Below are positions 44,731 through 54,221 of a stretch of 64,000 bases of DNA, piece by piece. Origin of the DNA: Gordonia bronchialis DSM 43247 (GTDB taxonomy: Bacteria > Actinomycetota > Actinomycetes > Mycobacteriales > Mycobacteriaceae); the NCBI RefSeq assembly GCF_000024785.1, contig NC_013441.1, positions 1,674,001-1,738,000 on the forward strand, given 5' to 3'. Below the pieces are notes generated by a model, which saw only the letters and a program-made list of their open reading frames with translations, was not told where the DNA came from and ran no database searches. The position numbers were made by a program, and so were the translations under genes. Positions within the stretch are counted from its first letter, which is position 1, and every line of letters begins with the position of its first letter.

Positions 44731-45807
44731 GTGACCACTCTCCCGAAACTCTCCCCGGTCGGCGAATCCACCTCGGACCGGCGGATCACCGCCTTCCGGC
44801 CGATTCCGTCGCCGGACACGATCCGCAGCGAACTCCCGTTGACGCCGCGGCGCGCGATCGCGGTACAGCGCGACCGCGACGAGATCGCCGACATACTCGC
44901 CGGCCGCGACGACCGGCTGCTCGTCGTCGTCGGGCCGTGCTCGGTCCACGACCCGATCGCGGCGATCGACTACGCCCGCCGGCTCGCGCCGCTGGCCGAG
45001 GCCTACCAGGATCGCCTGAAGATCGTGATGCGGGTGTACTTCGAGAAGCCGCGGACCACCATCGGGTGGAAGGGCCTGATCAACGACCCCGGCATGGACG
45101 GCACCTTCGACGTAGAGCGCGGACTGCGCACCGCGCGCTCACTGCTGCTCGACATCATCGATCTCGGACTTCCGGTCGGTTGCGAGTTCCTGGAGCCGAC
45201 CAGCCCGCAGTACATCGCCGACGCCGTCGCGTGGGGCGCCATTGGCGCGCGCACCACCGAATCGCAGGTGCACCGGCAGCTCGCGTCCGGGCTGTCCATG
45301 CCGATCGGCTTCAAGAACGGCACCGACGGCAACGTGCAGGTCGCCATCGACGGCGTGAAAGCCGCTGCGGCACAGCATGTGTTCTTCGGTGTCGACGACT
45401 TCGGCAACGGTGCGGTGGTGCAGACCGCGGGCAACGAGGATTGCCACATCATCCTGCGCGGCGGCACCGGCGGACCCAACTTCGACGCCGAGTCGATCGC
45501 CACGGCGACCGCGGCGCTCGAGCGGTCCGGCCTGGCTCCGCGGGTCATGATCGATGCCTCCCATGCCAATTCGGGGAAGGATCACCTCCGGCAGGCCGAG
45601 GTCGCGACCGAACTCGCGTCGGCGATCCGGGCGCGACGTGCGGCCGGCGAGGCACCGAGGATCAGTGGTCTCATGTTGGAGAGCTTCCTGGAGCCCGGCG
45701 CTCAGTCCCCGGACGCGCGGCCGCTCACCTACGGACAGTCGGTCACCGACAAGTGCATGGGGTGGGCGGCGAGCGCCGACGTCCTGGCAGCACTGGCCCG
45801 GACCTGA
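44731..45807 (+). CDS. aroF: 3-deoxy-7-phosphoheptulonate synthase, type I
   Basis: 358 residues from GTG 44731 with AAAGG upstream. AroFGH-type core: LLVVVGPCSVHDPIAAIDYARRL, MRVYFEKPRTTIGWKGLINDP, and late MIDASHANSGKDH and LMLESFLEPGAQ. Joins phosphoenolpyruvate and erythrose 4-phosphate at the entry of the shikimate pathway. This is the type I enzyme, not the longer type II known from M. tuberculosis. Preceded by an aromatic leader peptide and terminator, so expression probably tracks charging of aromatic tRNAs. Confidence 0.93.
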   Translation: MTTLPKLSPVGESTSDRRITAFRPIPSPDTIRSELPLTPRRAIAVQRDRDEIADILAGRDDRLLVVVGPCSVHDPIAAIDYARRLAPLAEAYQDRLKIVMRVYFEKPRTTIGWKGLINDPGMDGTFDVERGLRTARSLLLDIIDLGLPVGCEFLEPTSPQYIADAVAWGAIGARTTESQVHRQLASGLSMPIGFKNGTDGNVQVAIDGVKAAAAQHVFFGVDDFGNGAVVQTAGNEDCHIILRGGTGGPNFDAESIATATAALERSGLAPRVMIDASHANSGKDHLRQAEVATELASAIRARRAAGEAPRISGLMLESFLEPGAQSPDARPLTYGQSVTDKCMGWAASADVLAALART

Positions 45808-45879
45808 GGCCGAGTCGACGTTCTGCCCACAGCAGAACCGGTCTCGGTCTCGCGCACCGGACGCCTACGCTCGGTGGGT

Positions 45880-46230
45880 ATGAACCCCGGTACAGCGCGC
45901 CGTGACCCTGAACCGCTCTGGCGTGAGGCGGCCGGACGTGTGCTGCGCCGTCACCGGCGCGACCGTGAGGAGCGGCTGGTGGAGACCGCGGCCCGCGCCG
46001 GGATCTCGAGTCAGTACCTGTCGGAGATCGAACGCGGGCGCAAGGACGCCTCGTCGGAGGTGCTGGCCGCGGTGGCCGGTGCACTCGACCTCGACCTGCG
46101 CCGACTCGCCGTCGAGGTGATCCGCGAACTCGACCGCCCCGTACCGGTGCGGTTGCGTTCGGTCTCGTCGACGGCAACGCCGATCGCCCCGCGCGCCGGT
46201 TACCGCGGGCCGGTCGCGCTGGCCGCGTGA
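45880..46230 (+). CDS. XRE-family regulator, ClgR/PopR-like
   Basis: 116 residues from ATG 45880. HTH motif LVETAARAGISSQYLSEIERGRKDASSEVLAAVAGALDL, closely patterned like ClgR/PopR regulators that control clp genes in actinobacteria. Short C-terminal tail ends GPVALAA, a hydrophobic end like those of Clp-degraded proteins. It is convergent with a clpP pair, 7 bp from its end. Regulation of that pair is inferred from context. Confidence 0.8.
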   Translation: MNPGTARRDPEPLWREAAGRVLRRHRRDREERLVETAARAGISSQYLSEIERGRKDASSEVLAAVAGALDLDLRRLAVEVIRELDRPVPVRLRSVSSTATPIAPRAGYRGPVALAA

Positions 46231-46237
46231 ACCGTGG

Positions 46238-46843
46238 TCAGGTGTGTCGGATCACCCCGGTATGGGCGATGACCGCATCGGCGATGCCGTAGTCGACGAT
46301 CTCGTCGGCGCGTAGCACGCGGTCGCGGTCGGTGTCGCGGCGAAGTGTGGCGATGTCGCGACCGGTGTGCCGGCTCAGCGCCTCCTCCATCTCTTCGCGT
46401 ACCCGCAGGATCTCTTCGGCGGCCAGGATGAGATCGGGGATCGTTCCGCGACCCTGTCCCGACGGCTGATGAAGCAGTACGCGTGCGTGCGGGAGTACCG
46501 AGCGCCGGCCCGCGTCGCCTGCGGCCAGCAGGAGTGCCGACGACGAGAGTGCCTGGCCCACACAGGTTGTCGCGATGGGTGCGTGACAGTACTGCATCGT
46601 GTCGTACAACGCGAAGGTCGCGTTCACCGAACCGCCGGTGGAGTTGATGTACAGATCGATCGGCGCCTCCGGATTGTCGGAATCCAGGTGCAGGATCTGC
46701 GCGATGAGCGCATTGGCGACGTCGTCGTCAACCGGGGTACCGAGGTAGATGATGCGTTCCTCGAGCAACCTGCTGTAGACGTCCATGACCCGTTCACCCT
46801 GCGGGGTGCGGCTGACCACGTTGGGGATCGTGTACGTGCTCAT
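46238..46843 (-). CDS. clpP: ATP-dependent Clp protease proteolytic subunit (second pair)
   Basis: 201 residues. ClpP fold with [45 protein letters not shown], nucleophile Ser in [21 protein letters not shown] and His in [14 protein letters not shown]. Overlaps the upstream clpP gene by 4 bases. The divergence of both proteins from the usual ClpP signatures suggests the accessory pair (like Streptomyces ClpP3/ClpP4) rather than the essential ClpP1P2, which normally lies next to tig and clpX. Confidence 0.9.
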   Translation of the reverse strand: MSTYTIPNVVSRTPQGERVMDVYSRLLEERIIYLGTPVDDDVANALIAQILHLDSDNPEAPIDLYINSTGGSVNATFALYDTMQYCHAPIATTCVGQALSSSALLLAAGDAGRRSVLPHARVLLHQPSGQGRGTIPDLILAAEEILRVREEMEEALSRHTGRDIATLRRDTDRDRVLRADEIVDYGIADAVIAHTGVIRHT

Positions 46844-47454
46844 CGGTTCACCCCGAATCCGGTGGCTGCGGTCGCCAACGGCCGGATCTGGGTCAGGTCG
46901 GCGGCCAGGTGATCGACGAAGCCATAGGCGATCGCCTCGTCGGCGGTGAACACATGATCACGCAGCGAGTCGTCGAAGACGCGTTCCGGTGGTTGGCCGG
47001 TCTGCTCGGCGATGATCCCGAGAACGGTGTCGCGGACGTGACGCAGGTCGTCGGCTTGCAACTCGATGTCGGGGGCGTAACCGCCGATGCCGGCCGAACC
47101 CTGATGGAGCAGCACCTTGGCATGCGGCAGGATGAACCGCTTACCGGCGGTGCCGCAGCACAACAGGAATTGTCCGGCGCTGTAGGCCATTCCAAGGTTC
47201 ACCGTGCGAATGTCGTTGGGAATCAAGCGCATGGTATCCATGATCGCGAGCATCGCCGGTACCGATCCGCCGGGAGAGTTGATCCACAGCGCGATGTCGG
47301 CGACGGGATCCTCCACCGACAGCAACACCATCTGTGCGCAGAGTTCGGACCCGATCTCGTCGTCGAGGGCTGTGTCGAGTAGCAGGATTCGTTGGGTGCG
47401 AAGGTTGTCGATGGTCTTCTCGTGCAGACGCGTTGGCGCTTTGTCGTCGCTCAT
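46840..47454 (-). CDS. clpP: ATP-dependent Clp protease proteolytic subunit (second pair)
   Basis: 204 residues from ATG 47454. [46 protein letters not shown], catalytic Ser in [20 protein letters not shown] and His in [14 protein letters not shown]. First gene of the clpP pair. Its upstream region holds the inverted repeat GCCCTCGG (47481-47488) / CCGAGGGC (47500-47507), a candidate regulator site. Confidence 0.9.
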   Translation of the reverse strand: MSDDKAPTRLHEKTIDNLRTQRILLLDTALDDEIGSELCAQMVLLSVEDPVADIALWINSPGGSVPAMLAIMDTMRLIPNDIRTVNLGMAYSAGQFLLCCGTAGKRFILPHAKVLLHQGSAGIGGYAPDIELQADDLRHVRDTVLGIIAEQTGQPPERVFDDSLRDHVFTADEAIAYGFVDHLAADLTQIRPLATAATGFGVNR

Positions 47455-47480
47455 GAGCACATCGTCCGATGCGGACACGC

Positions 47481-47507
47481 GCCCTCGGGTGTGGCACTGC
47501 CGAGGGC
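47481..47507. promoter_or_regulatory. inverted repeat in the clpP promoter region
   Basis: GCCCTCGG and CCGAGGGC, 11 bases apart, 27-53 bases upstream of the clpP start at 47454. It could be an operator for the neighbouring XRE regulator, or a leader hairpin. No match to a known ClgR box is claimed. Confidence 0.4.
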
Positions 47508-47542
47508 GGCATGATTCTGCGCTGGGCAGAACCATCCAATCC

Positions 47543-49105
47543 TCACACCACGTCGATCTCGGCCCGGGCGGCCGGAACGGTGATGAGGGAGTGCCGATAC
47601 AGGGTGGCCGCCGGATCGGTCACGGAGTCGGTGACGCGGATCTCGGTTTCCCAGTGGCCGGGGCGGATACGGTTGAGCAAATAGCCGCGCTGTGCGTTGC
47701 CGAACCGCACGTGCGGGGAGGCCTCCTTCAACCGCGCGTCATCGAGGTCGCTGTTGGCCCCGTTCCCGCCGGAGGTGATCGAGGTCCCGGCGAGTTCCAC
47801 ACCGAGGACCGGGGATTGGTGTCGATAGTCCGATCGCAGATCGGCGACGACGGTGCGATGGATGTCGCCGGCGAGGGAGACGAGGTTTCTCACCCCGCGT
47901 TCGTGGGCGCCGTCGAGAACCCGTGCCCGTGCCGGCTCGTAGCCGCTCCAGCCGTCCATGCTCACCGCGCGCGTTGTTCCGTCGAGGCGGGCGAGGTCGG
48001 CCATCGGAATCTGCTGGGCGATCACGTTCCACCGGCTGCGTCGGCGCGCGAGGCCGTCGAGCAGCCACCGTTCCTGCGTCGCGCCCAGCATCGTGCGCGT
48101 CGGATCGGCGGTGTGCACATTCTGTGCGGTGTCGTTGTCGCCGTTGACCTGATCGCTGCGGTGACTACGGGTGTCGAGCAGATGGAATTCGGCGAGGTCG
48201 CCGAAGGTGAAGCGGCGGTAGGCGCGCAGATCGACACCTCGTGGGCGTGCCGATCGCCGGGTCGGTGTGTTCTCCCACCAGGCGCGCAGAGCGGCGGCCC
48301 GTCGTAGCCGGAACTGAGCCGCCGGTGTGCCGTCCTCGGGTACGGGGCCCGCCCAGTTGTTGTCCACCTCATGGTCGTCGAAGGCGATGATGAAGGGGGA
48401 AAGCTGGCGCGCTGCTTGAAGATCCGGGTCCGAATGATACAGCGCGTAGCGATCGCGATAATCGTGCAGCGATCGTGCCTCCCGGGTGGTCGAGCGGGGC
48501 CGCGGAAGGTGCCGTCGAGGACCGGCCGCCACGATCGGCGTCTCGTAGATGTAGTCCCCGAGGTGGAGCACCACATCCGGTGCCCGCCGCGCGAGATCCC
48601 GGTGGGCGACGTAGAAGCCCTCGGCCCAGTTCTGGCAGGACGCCACCGCGACGGTGAGCAGCCCGGTGCGCGCGTGCGAAGCCGGTGCGGTGCGGGTCCG
48701 GCCGATCGGGGACATGTCGCCGAGAGCACGAAAGCGGTAGAAGTAGTCGGCGGCGGGTTCGAGGCCGCGCACATCGATGTGCACGGCGTGGCCGCCTCGC
48801 TCGTCGGCCACCGCACTCCCGCGTCGGATCACCCGGCGCATCGACGCGTCGGTGGCCAACTCCCAGTCGACGCGTACGGATTCCCCGCACATCCCGCCAC
48901 CCCGGGCCGTGGGGTCCACCGCCAGCCGGGTCCACAACACCACCCCGTCGGGCAGCGGATCGCCGGAGGCCACGCCGAGGGTGAACACGTGATCGCCGCG
49001 TCGTGGCGGGGGAGGGATCGAATCCGCTTCGGAGGACCGCAGTCCCGAGGTCGCGACGAGTCCGGCAGCAACCCCGGCCCAGCCGAGGAGACGTCGTCGC
49101 GACAT
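47543..49105 (-). CDS. phoD: PhoD-like alkaline phosphatase, Tat-exported
   Basis: 520 residues from ATG 49105 (MSRRRLLGWAGVAAGLVATSGL), a twin-arginine signal; GTG 49132 is an alternative start. N-terminal Fn3-like PhoD_N domain with HVFTLGVASGDPLPDGVVLWTRLA, then metallophosphatase motifs ASCQNWAEGFYVAHRDLA, LHLGDYIYE, FIIAFDDHEVDNNWAG and SLAGDIHRTVVADL. It releases phosphate from phosphodiesters outside the cell. Divergent from the cobalamin riboswitch unit. Confidence 0.9.
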   Translation of the reverse strand: MSRRRLLGWAGVAAGLVATSGLRSSEADSIPPPPRRGDHVFTLGVASGDPLPDGVVLWTRLAVDPTARGGGMCGESVRVDWELATDASMRRVIRRGSAVADERGGHAVHIDVRGLEPAADYFYRFRALGDMSPIGRTRTAPASHARTGLLTVAVASCQNWAEGFYVAHRDLARRAPDVVLHLGDYIYETPIVAAGPRRHLPRPRSTTREARSLHDYRDRYALYHSDPDLQAARQLSPFIIAFDDHEVDNNWAGPVPEDGTPAAQFRLRRAAALRAWWENTPTRRSARPRGVDLRAYRRFTFGDLAEFHLLDTRSHRSDQVNGDNDTAQNVHTADPTRTMLGATQERWLLDGLARRRSRWNVIAQQIPMADLARLDGTTRAVSMDGWSGYEPARARVLDGAHERGVRNLVSLAGDIHRTVVADLRSDYRHQSPVLGVELAGTSITSGGNGANSDLDDARLKEASPHVRFGNAQRGYLLNRIRPGHWETEIRVTDSVTDPAATLYRHSLITVPAARAEIDVV

Positions 49106-49221
49106 CGGATGTCCGGACGTGGATGTGGCCACCCCGCCACCACAGCAGCGTCGGTTGTCCGGACGGCGACGAGGACCGGACCGGTGCGTGACGGGCCGGG
49201 AAACTCGGACCAATCGGGCGC

Positions 49222-49340
49222 CGGTAGGCTGATCGAGGCGTTCGGTGAGGGAACCCGGTGGGAATCCGGGACTGGCGCGCAACGGTGACGGCCGCGGGTG
49301 TCATGACATCCGCCGGGCCGGAGTCCGACTACTCGCCGAG
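49222..49340 (+). ncRNA. cobalamin riboswitch
   Basis: Conserved elements in order: the P1/P2 side around GGCTGATCGAGGCG, the core GGTGAGGGAACCCGGTGGG (49244-49262) with AATCCGGGACTGGCGCGC and CAACGGTGA, a variable stem around 49290-49315, and GAGTCCGA (49321-49328). These match the adenosylcobalamin-type aptamer layout. It lies 55 bp ahead of a B12-type ABC importer operon, so high B12 should shut off uptake. Confidence 0.88.
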
Positions 49341-49394
49341 TGCTGGTTTCCGATTCCCGGCCTCGCGCACAGGCCCCGAGCTGAGGGCATTGTC

Positions 49395-50429
49395 ATGTCC
49401 CTGCATCGTCCGGCCCGGCTGATCTGCGGCCTGGGTATCGCCACGCTGACCCTGACCGCCGTGAGCGCCTGTTCCACAACCACTTCCGACGACGCCACGG
49501 CGGCAGGCGCAACATCGGTCGAGAACTGCGGCGTCACCACCACCGTGACCGCACCCCCGCAGCGCGTCGTCTCCCTCAATCAGGGTTCCACCGAGATCCT
49601 GCTGTCGCTCGGCCTGGCCGACCGGATGGTCGGTACCGCCACCTGGACCGATCCGGTCCGGCCGAATCTCGTCGCCGACAACGAGCGGGTACCGCGCCTG
49701 GCGGACAACAAACCGTCCTTCGAGGCGGTGCTGGCCACCGAACCCGACTTCGTCACTGCCTCCTTCGGCGGGACCCTGGGGCCCGGCGGGGTCGCCGAGC
49801 GTGCCCAGTTCGAGAAGCTCGGCGTCGGAACCTACCTGTCCCCGACGGATTGCGTGGGCAAGACCGGGGAGAGCGTGAATGCCGACGGCGCGCGGACCGA
49901 ACCGTTCACGATGGATCTCGTCCATCAGGAGATCCGGGAACTGGCGCGCATCTTCGGGGTGACCGAGCGGGGTGAGGCGCTCGTCGCCGACCTGCGGCGT
50001 CGGCAGAGCGCTGCGGCCGGCGACGTCGAGGCGCCGGACGTGTCGATGGTGTTCTGGTTCGCCGACACCAAGACACCATATGTGGCGGGCTGTTGCGGAT
50101 CGTCGGGAGTCATCGCGTCGGCGGTGGGCGCCCGCAACGTCTTCGTCGGAACCAAAGACGAATGGCCACAGGTGAGTTGGGAATCCATCGCGGAAGCCGA
50201 CCCGACGGTGCTGGTGCTGGCCGATCTGAGCCGGCGCAGTATCGACGGCGACGCGCTCGACAGCAAGATCGCCTTCCTCGAATCGAACCCGGTGACCCGG
50301 GAGATGGCTGCCGTGCGTAATCGCCGGTACGTGGTGGTCAACGGTGCCGACCTCAATCCGTCGATCCGCACGGTCGACGGGGTGGAGAAAACCGCTGCCG
50401 CACTGCGGCATTGGGGGTTGGCGCGCTGA
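49395..50429 (+). CDS. btuF: B12-type ABC importer, substrate-binding lipoprotein
   Basis: 344 residues from ATG 49395. Signal peptide with lipobox LTAVSACS (Cys about 26). Periplasmic-binding fold of the FecB/BtuF class: RVVSLNQGSTEILLSLGLADRMVGTATW, and SWESIAEADPTVLVLADL near the end. Riboswitch control points to cobalamin or another corrinoid as ligand. Overlaps the permease gene by 19 bases. Confidence 0.85.
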   Translation: MSLHRPARLICGLGIATLTLTAVSACSTTTSDDATAAGATSVENCGVTTTVTAPPQRVVSLNQGSTEILLSLGLADRMVGTATWTDPVRPNLVADNERVPRLADNKPSFEAVLATEPDFVTASFGGTLGPGGVAERAQFEKLGVGTYLSPTDCVGKTGESVNADGARTEPFTMDLVHQEIRELARIFGVTERGEALVADLRRRQSAAAGDVEAPDVSMVFWFADTKTPYVAGCCGSSGVIASAVGARNVFVGTKDEWPQVSWESIAEADPTVLVLADLSRRSIDGDALDSKIAFLESNPVTREMAAVRNRRYVVVNGADLNPSIRTVDGVEKTAAALRHWGLAR

Positions 50430-51433
50430 CCACCCGGATTCTGTGGGTCGCCGGGCCGGTGGTGCTGGTGCTCTCGATCGCCGCGTCGACGACGATCGGT
50501 GTCGCCGACCTGTCTCCGGCCGACGTCTACCGGGTCCTGGTCGCGCATCTCGGTGGTCCGCCGTCGGGGCTGTCGGCGATCCGGGACGGCATCGTGTGGC
50601 AGTGGCGTCTGCCGCGCGCGGTGATGGCCGCCGTCTGCGGTGCCGGACTGGCACTGTGCGGTGTCATCATGCAGTCGTTGCTGCGCAATCCGCTCGCCGA
50701 TCCCTACGTCCTCGGGGTCTCGTCCGGGGCGTCCACCGGTGCGGTGGCGGTAGTGGTGCTCGGCATCGGGTCGGGCGCGGTGTCGCTGTCGGGTGGTGCG
50801 TTCCTGGGGGCGATCGCCTCCTTCGCCCTGGTGATGCTGCTGGCCTACGGCGCCGGCGGTGGGACCTCGCGCATCGTTCTCGCAGGAGTCGCCGGCACCC
50901 AACTGTTCTCGGCACTGACCTCGTTCATCGTGATCTCGTCGGCCGACGCCGAACGCATCCGCGGCATCCTGTTCTGGTTGCTCGGCTCGCTGTCCGGGGT
51001 GGACTGGGCGGATGTGGCGGCGGCGGCGATCGCGGTGGGAATCGGGTTCGCCGTGTGTATCTGGCAGGCGCGGGCGCTGGATGCCTTCACCTTCGGCAAC
51101 AGCGCCGCCGCATCGCTAGGGGTGTCGGTGGCCTGGGTGCGGGCCGGGCTGCTGGTGGTGGTCGCCCTGGTGACCGCGACCCTGGTGAGCGCGGTGGGCG
51201 CGATCGGTTTCGTGGGCTTGGTGTTGCCACACGCCACGCGACTCGTCGTCGGGGTGAAGCATCGCCTGCTGCTGCCGGCGGTCGCCGTCTCGGGCGGGAT
51301 CTTCATGATCTGGGTCGACGCCATCGCCCGTACCGTCTTTGCGCCGCAGGAGGTTCCGGTGGGTGTGGTGACCGCGCTGATCGGGGTCCCGGTGTTCGCT
51401 GCGCTGCTCTTCCGGATGCGGAAGCCGACATGA
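50411..51433 (+). CDS. btuC: B12-type ABC importer permease, FecCD/BtuC family
   Basis: 340 residues, about nine to ten hydrophobic helices. FecCD signatures: WQWRLPRAVMAAVCGAGLALCGVIMQSLLRNPLADPYVLGVSSGAS and VGAIGFVGLVLPHATRLVVG. The start overlaps the btuF end. It forms the membrane channel of the importer. Confidence 0.9.
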   Translation: MGVGALTTRILWVAGPVVLVLSIAASTTIGVADLSPADVYRVLVAHLGGPPSGLSAIRDGIVWQWRLPRAVMAAVCGAGLALCGVIMQSLLRNPLADPYVLGVSSGASTGAVAVVVLGIGSGAVSLSGGAFLGAIASFALVMLLAYGAGGGTSRIVLAGVAGTQLFSALTSFIVISSADAERIRGILFWLLGSLSGVDWADVAAAAIAVGIGFAVCIWQARALDAFTFGNSAAASLGVSVAWVRAGLLVVVALVTATLVSAVGAIGFVGLVLPHATRLVVGVKHRLLLPAVAVSGGIFMIWVDAIARTVFAPQEVPVGVVTALIGVPVFAALLFRMRKPT

Positions 51434-51458
51434 GGGCAGGCATGATGTGGGGGCCGAA

Positions 51459-52223
51459 ATGACTCTGGAGGCCAAGGGACTCTCGTGGAGCCGTGGCGGC
51501 AACCTGGTCCTCGACGACGTGACGTTGCGCCCCACAGAGGGGGAGACCATCGGCATCCTGGGCCCCAACGGGTCGGGGAAGTCGTCGCTGCTGCGTGCTC
51601 TCGGTGGCCTCGCGCATCCCCAGCAGGGGACGGTGACCCTGGAGGGCACCGACATCCGGCGGCTACGTCGACGGCAGATCGCGCGGCGGGTCGCGATGGT
51701 CTCCCAGCACGCGACCACCGATGTCGATCTCGCCGTCATCGATGTGGTCCGGCTCGGACGCATCCCACACAGTTCGGCCTTCGGCGGCGACGACGAGGGT
51801 GAACGCGTCGTCGCCGACGCGATCGCGCGCACCGGGCTCACCGACAAGGCACATGACCTGTGGCACACCCTGTCCGGGGGTGAGCAGCAGCGTGCCCAGA
51901 TAGCTCGCGCACTGGCACAGGAGCCGCGGGAACTGCTGCTCGACGAGCCGACCAATCACCTCGACATCCACCATCAACTCGAACTGCTCGACTTCGTCGC
52001 CGCGCTACCGGTGACCAGCTACCTGGCCCTGCACGACCTCAATCACGCGTCGATGTTCTGCGATCGTGTGCTGATCCTGCGCCGCGGAGCGGTGGTGGCC
52101 TTCGGTGAGCCCCACGAGGTGCTCACCGAAGGCCTCATCGCCGAGGTCTACCGGGTGGGTGTGGACGTGGTGGTCTCCTCCGACGGCACCCGAACGGTGT
52201 TGTTCCGCCGGCCGTCGGCCTGA
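51459..52223 (+). CDS. btuD: B12-type ABC importer ATPase
   Basis: 254 residues from ATG 51459 (an earlier GTG at 51447 is possible). Walker A GPNGSGKSS, Q-loop MVSQHATTD, signature TLSGGEQQRAQIARAL, Walker B LLLDEPTNHLD, and H-loop ALHDLNHAS. FepC/BtuD/HmuV type. Its 3' end overlaps the convergent PepSY gene by 76 bases, so both mRNAs are complementary there. Confidence 0.92.
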   Translation: MTLEAKGLSWSRGGNLVLDDVTLRPTEGETIGILGPNGSGKSSLLRALGGLAHPQQGTVTLEGTDIRRLRRRQIARRVAMVSQHATTDVDLAVIDVVRLGRIPHSSAFGGDDEGERVVADAIARTGLTDKAHDLWHTLSGGEQQRAQIARALAQEPRELLLDEPTNHLDIHHQLELLDFVAALPVTSYLALHDLNHASMFCDRVLILRRGAVVAFGEPHEVLTEGLIAEVYRVGVDVVVSSDGTRTVLFRRPSA

Positions 52224-53587
52224 GCACGTAGTCGCCCGATCTGTCCGCTCGCCACGTCGATCGCCAGGAAGGCGAGCAGGCTGATGCCCAGTAGCGGGAT
52301 GAACCACCCGACTGCCACTGCGGCGACCACCACGGCAACCAGGGTGGGCACGGGCAGCCGTCGCAGCGTTCCGCGCGCCGGCGGGCGGCCGACACCGACC
52401 GTGCCGGCCCGCCGGGGCCGCCGCTGCCACCACATCAGGTAGCCGCGGACGATGAGGGTCAGCAGCGCAATGACCAACGCCAGCAACAGGATCTGGTTGA
52501 GCAGCCCGAACAGGATGCCCATGTGCAGCGCGATTCCCCAGGTGGTCAGCTGTGCGGCCAGCGGCCAGTCACCGAAGCGCGACTCGTCGACGATCCGGCC
52601 GGTGGTCGGGTCGATCGCGATCGCATCGGGGGACAGTTGCCAGGGCTGCCGGGTCTCGGTGACGCTGATCGCAGTGCCGGGAGCCGACGGGATGGTGGCC
52701 TCGACCGCCTCGTCGACTCCCTGCGCGGCGGCCACGGCGAGGGCCGAATCGAGCTGAGTGAGCGTGGATATCGGTGTGTCCGAAGGTGTTTCGGTACTGC
52801 TCTCCGAATGGCCACCGTGATCGGCGTGTGCCGAGGAGCCGGTGTCGGCGCCGCTGAGCGAAGTGCTCATCTCCGGTGTCGTCCAACTCAGCGCGGTACG
52901 TAGCTCGGCGACGTTCTCACCCGCATAACGCGACCAGGTGAGGCCGGTGGCCGACAGGAACACCAGACCGACGACGACCCAGACGCCGATCGCGCCGTGC
53001 CAGCTGAGGTTGCGGCTGCGGCCGGTGACCGAGCGGTCCGGTGTGAGGAGGCGGGCCGCACGTCCGGCGCGGCGCCGTTGCCGGTGGCGCGTGATCCACA
53101 GCGCCAGCCCGCCGAGCGCGATCACCCACAGCCACGACGCGGCCAGCTCGCTGTAGAGACGGCCCGGTTCGCCCAGATGCAGGTGCCGGTGCAACTGGCT
53201 GATCCAGGTGCGGATCGGGAGGGCCGCGCTACTGCCGTAGGACACCAGCGCGCCGGTGGACTCGAGGGTGACGGGGTCGATGAAGACGGCGAGCCGTTCG
53301 GACTCGCCGAGCGTGGGATCGGTGAACAGCACCCGGGTGGTGTCTCCGGATTCGGCCGCCGGCCGGACGGCCGAGAGCTGCAGATCGGGTCGTAATGCGG
53401 TGGCTGCTCGCACCTGATCGGCGACGGCGGCGGGTTCGCCGGTGCTCGAGGTGTGCAGCTGATCGCGATAGACGAGTTGTTCGAGGGTCGGCGCGATCGC
53501 GTAGAGGCCACCACTGATCGTCGCGACGATCAGAAAGGGGGCGACGAGGATGCCGGCGTAGAAGTGGAGTCTCCTGATGAGGGACAT
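52148..53587 (-). CDS. PepSY-associated membrane protein
   Basis: 479 residues from ATG 53587 (MSLIRRLHFYAGILVAPFLI). Four main membrane helices of the PepSY_TM family: about 10-35, 145-165, 210-230 and 350-380. Exported PepSY-like domains lie between (QVRAATALRPDLQLSAVRPAAE ... QPWQLSPDAIAIDPTTGRIVDESRF). It also has a His-rich patch (SSAHADHGGHSESS). Such proteins often sit near metal or siderophore uptake genes and may act as membrane reductases. The tail overlaps btuD antisense. Confidence 0.85.
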   Translation of the reverse strand: MSLIRRLHFYAGILVAPFLIVATISGGLYAIAPTLEQLVYRDQLHTSSTGEPAAVADQVRAATALRPDLQLSAVRPAAESGDTTRVLFTDPTLGESERLAVFIDPVTLESTGALVSYGSSAALPIRTWISQLHRHLHLGEPGRLYSELAASWLWVIALGGLALWITRHRQRRRAGRAARLLTPDRSVTGRSRNLSWHGAIGVWVVVGLVFLSATGLTWSRYAGENVAELRTALSWTTPEMSTSLSGADTGSSAHADHGGHSESSTETPSDTPISTLTQLDSALAVAAAQGVDEAVEATIPSAPGTAISVTETRQPWQLSPDAIAIDPTTGRIVDESRFGDWPLAAQLTTWGIALHMGILFGLLNQILLLALVIALLTLIVRGYLMWWQRRPRRAGTVGVGRPPARGTLRRLPVPTLVAVVVAAVAVGWFIPLLGISLLAFLAIDVASGQIGRLRAQADGRRNNTVRVPSEETTTSTPTR

Positions 53588-53657
53588 GACGAAATGCCTT
53601 CCGGGCAGAAGCGGGGAAAGAAGGAGGAACCCGGGACGATCGGTTCGTCCCGGGGTG

Positions 53658-54215
53658 TCAGAGGTGTTCGGCCGGAAGGGGAGGTCCGCGGGTGTCGAGC
53701 GGCGCGCGGGCACGCAACCGGTCGCGAAGATCGGTCGAGAGAGGGGTCCCGACGAGGAGCAGAGCAGACTCCGCCGGCGGCGGGCCGAGAACGGCCCGTA
53801 CCAGGCGGAGGATCGTGGTGAGAACACCGACGACAGCGGGTTCTGTCGCCTGCACGGCAGCCGCGGCCACCAGAGTTGCCAGCGCGTGCAGGCCCAGCAT
53901 CGTGGAGGTCAGCGCGTGCCCGTGACCGCCGGTGAGGACGAGGAGAGCCAGGTGCGCGAACATTTGTGCGCCGCCGAGCAGGGCCAGGGTCGCCACCCAG
54001 CCCGGGCGAACCCGCGACAGTGCCGCCACACCCCAGCCGAACCCCGCGCAGCACGCCACAACGACGAGGAGCGCATCGGCATCCGGCATCATCCCGGCGG
54101 CCGCGGCGTGCGCGGTGGGACCGGTGACGGCCGACACGACGCCGACGAGCCAGCCACGCAACTGGTGGGTCACGCGCAGGGCCGGATGCACCGCAGCATC
54201 ATAGCCGCGGTGCAT
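53658..54215 (-). CDS. small multi-pass membrane protein
   Basis: 185 residues, about four or five hydrophobic segments and two His-containing stretches (GGHGHALTSTMLGLHALATL). The family is not recognised. It lies 70 bp upstream of the PepSY gene on the same strand, and the pair may be co-transcribed; a role with the metal-type PepSY protein is a guess. Confidence 0.65.
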   Translation of the reverse strand: MHRGYDAAVHPALRVTHQLRGWLVGVVSAVTGPTAHAAAAGMMPDADALLVVVACCAGFGWGVAALSRVRPGWVATLALLGGAQMFAHLALLVLTGGHGHALTSTMLGLHALATLVAAAAVQATEPAVVGVLTTILRLVRAVLGPPPAESALLLVGTPLSTDLRDRLRARAPLDTRGPPLPAEHL

Positions 54216-54221
54216 CGCTGA

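Noticed and set aside
47543..49282. A PhoD start at 49282
   Set aside because: It would put about 60 Arg/Pro-rich residues ahead of a good twin-arginine signal; ATG 49105 (or GTG 49132) fits the export signal.
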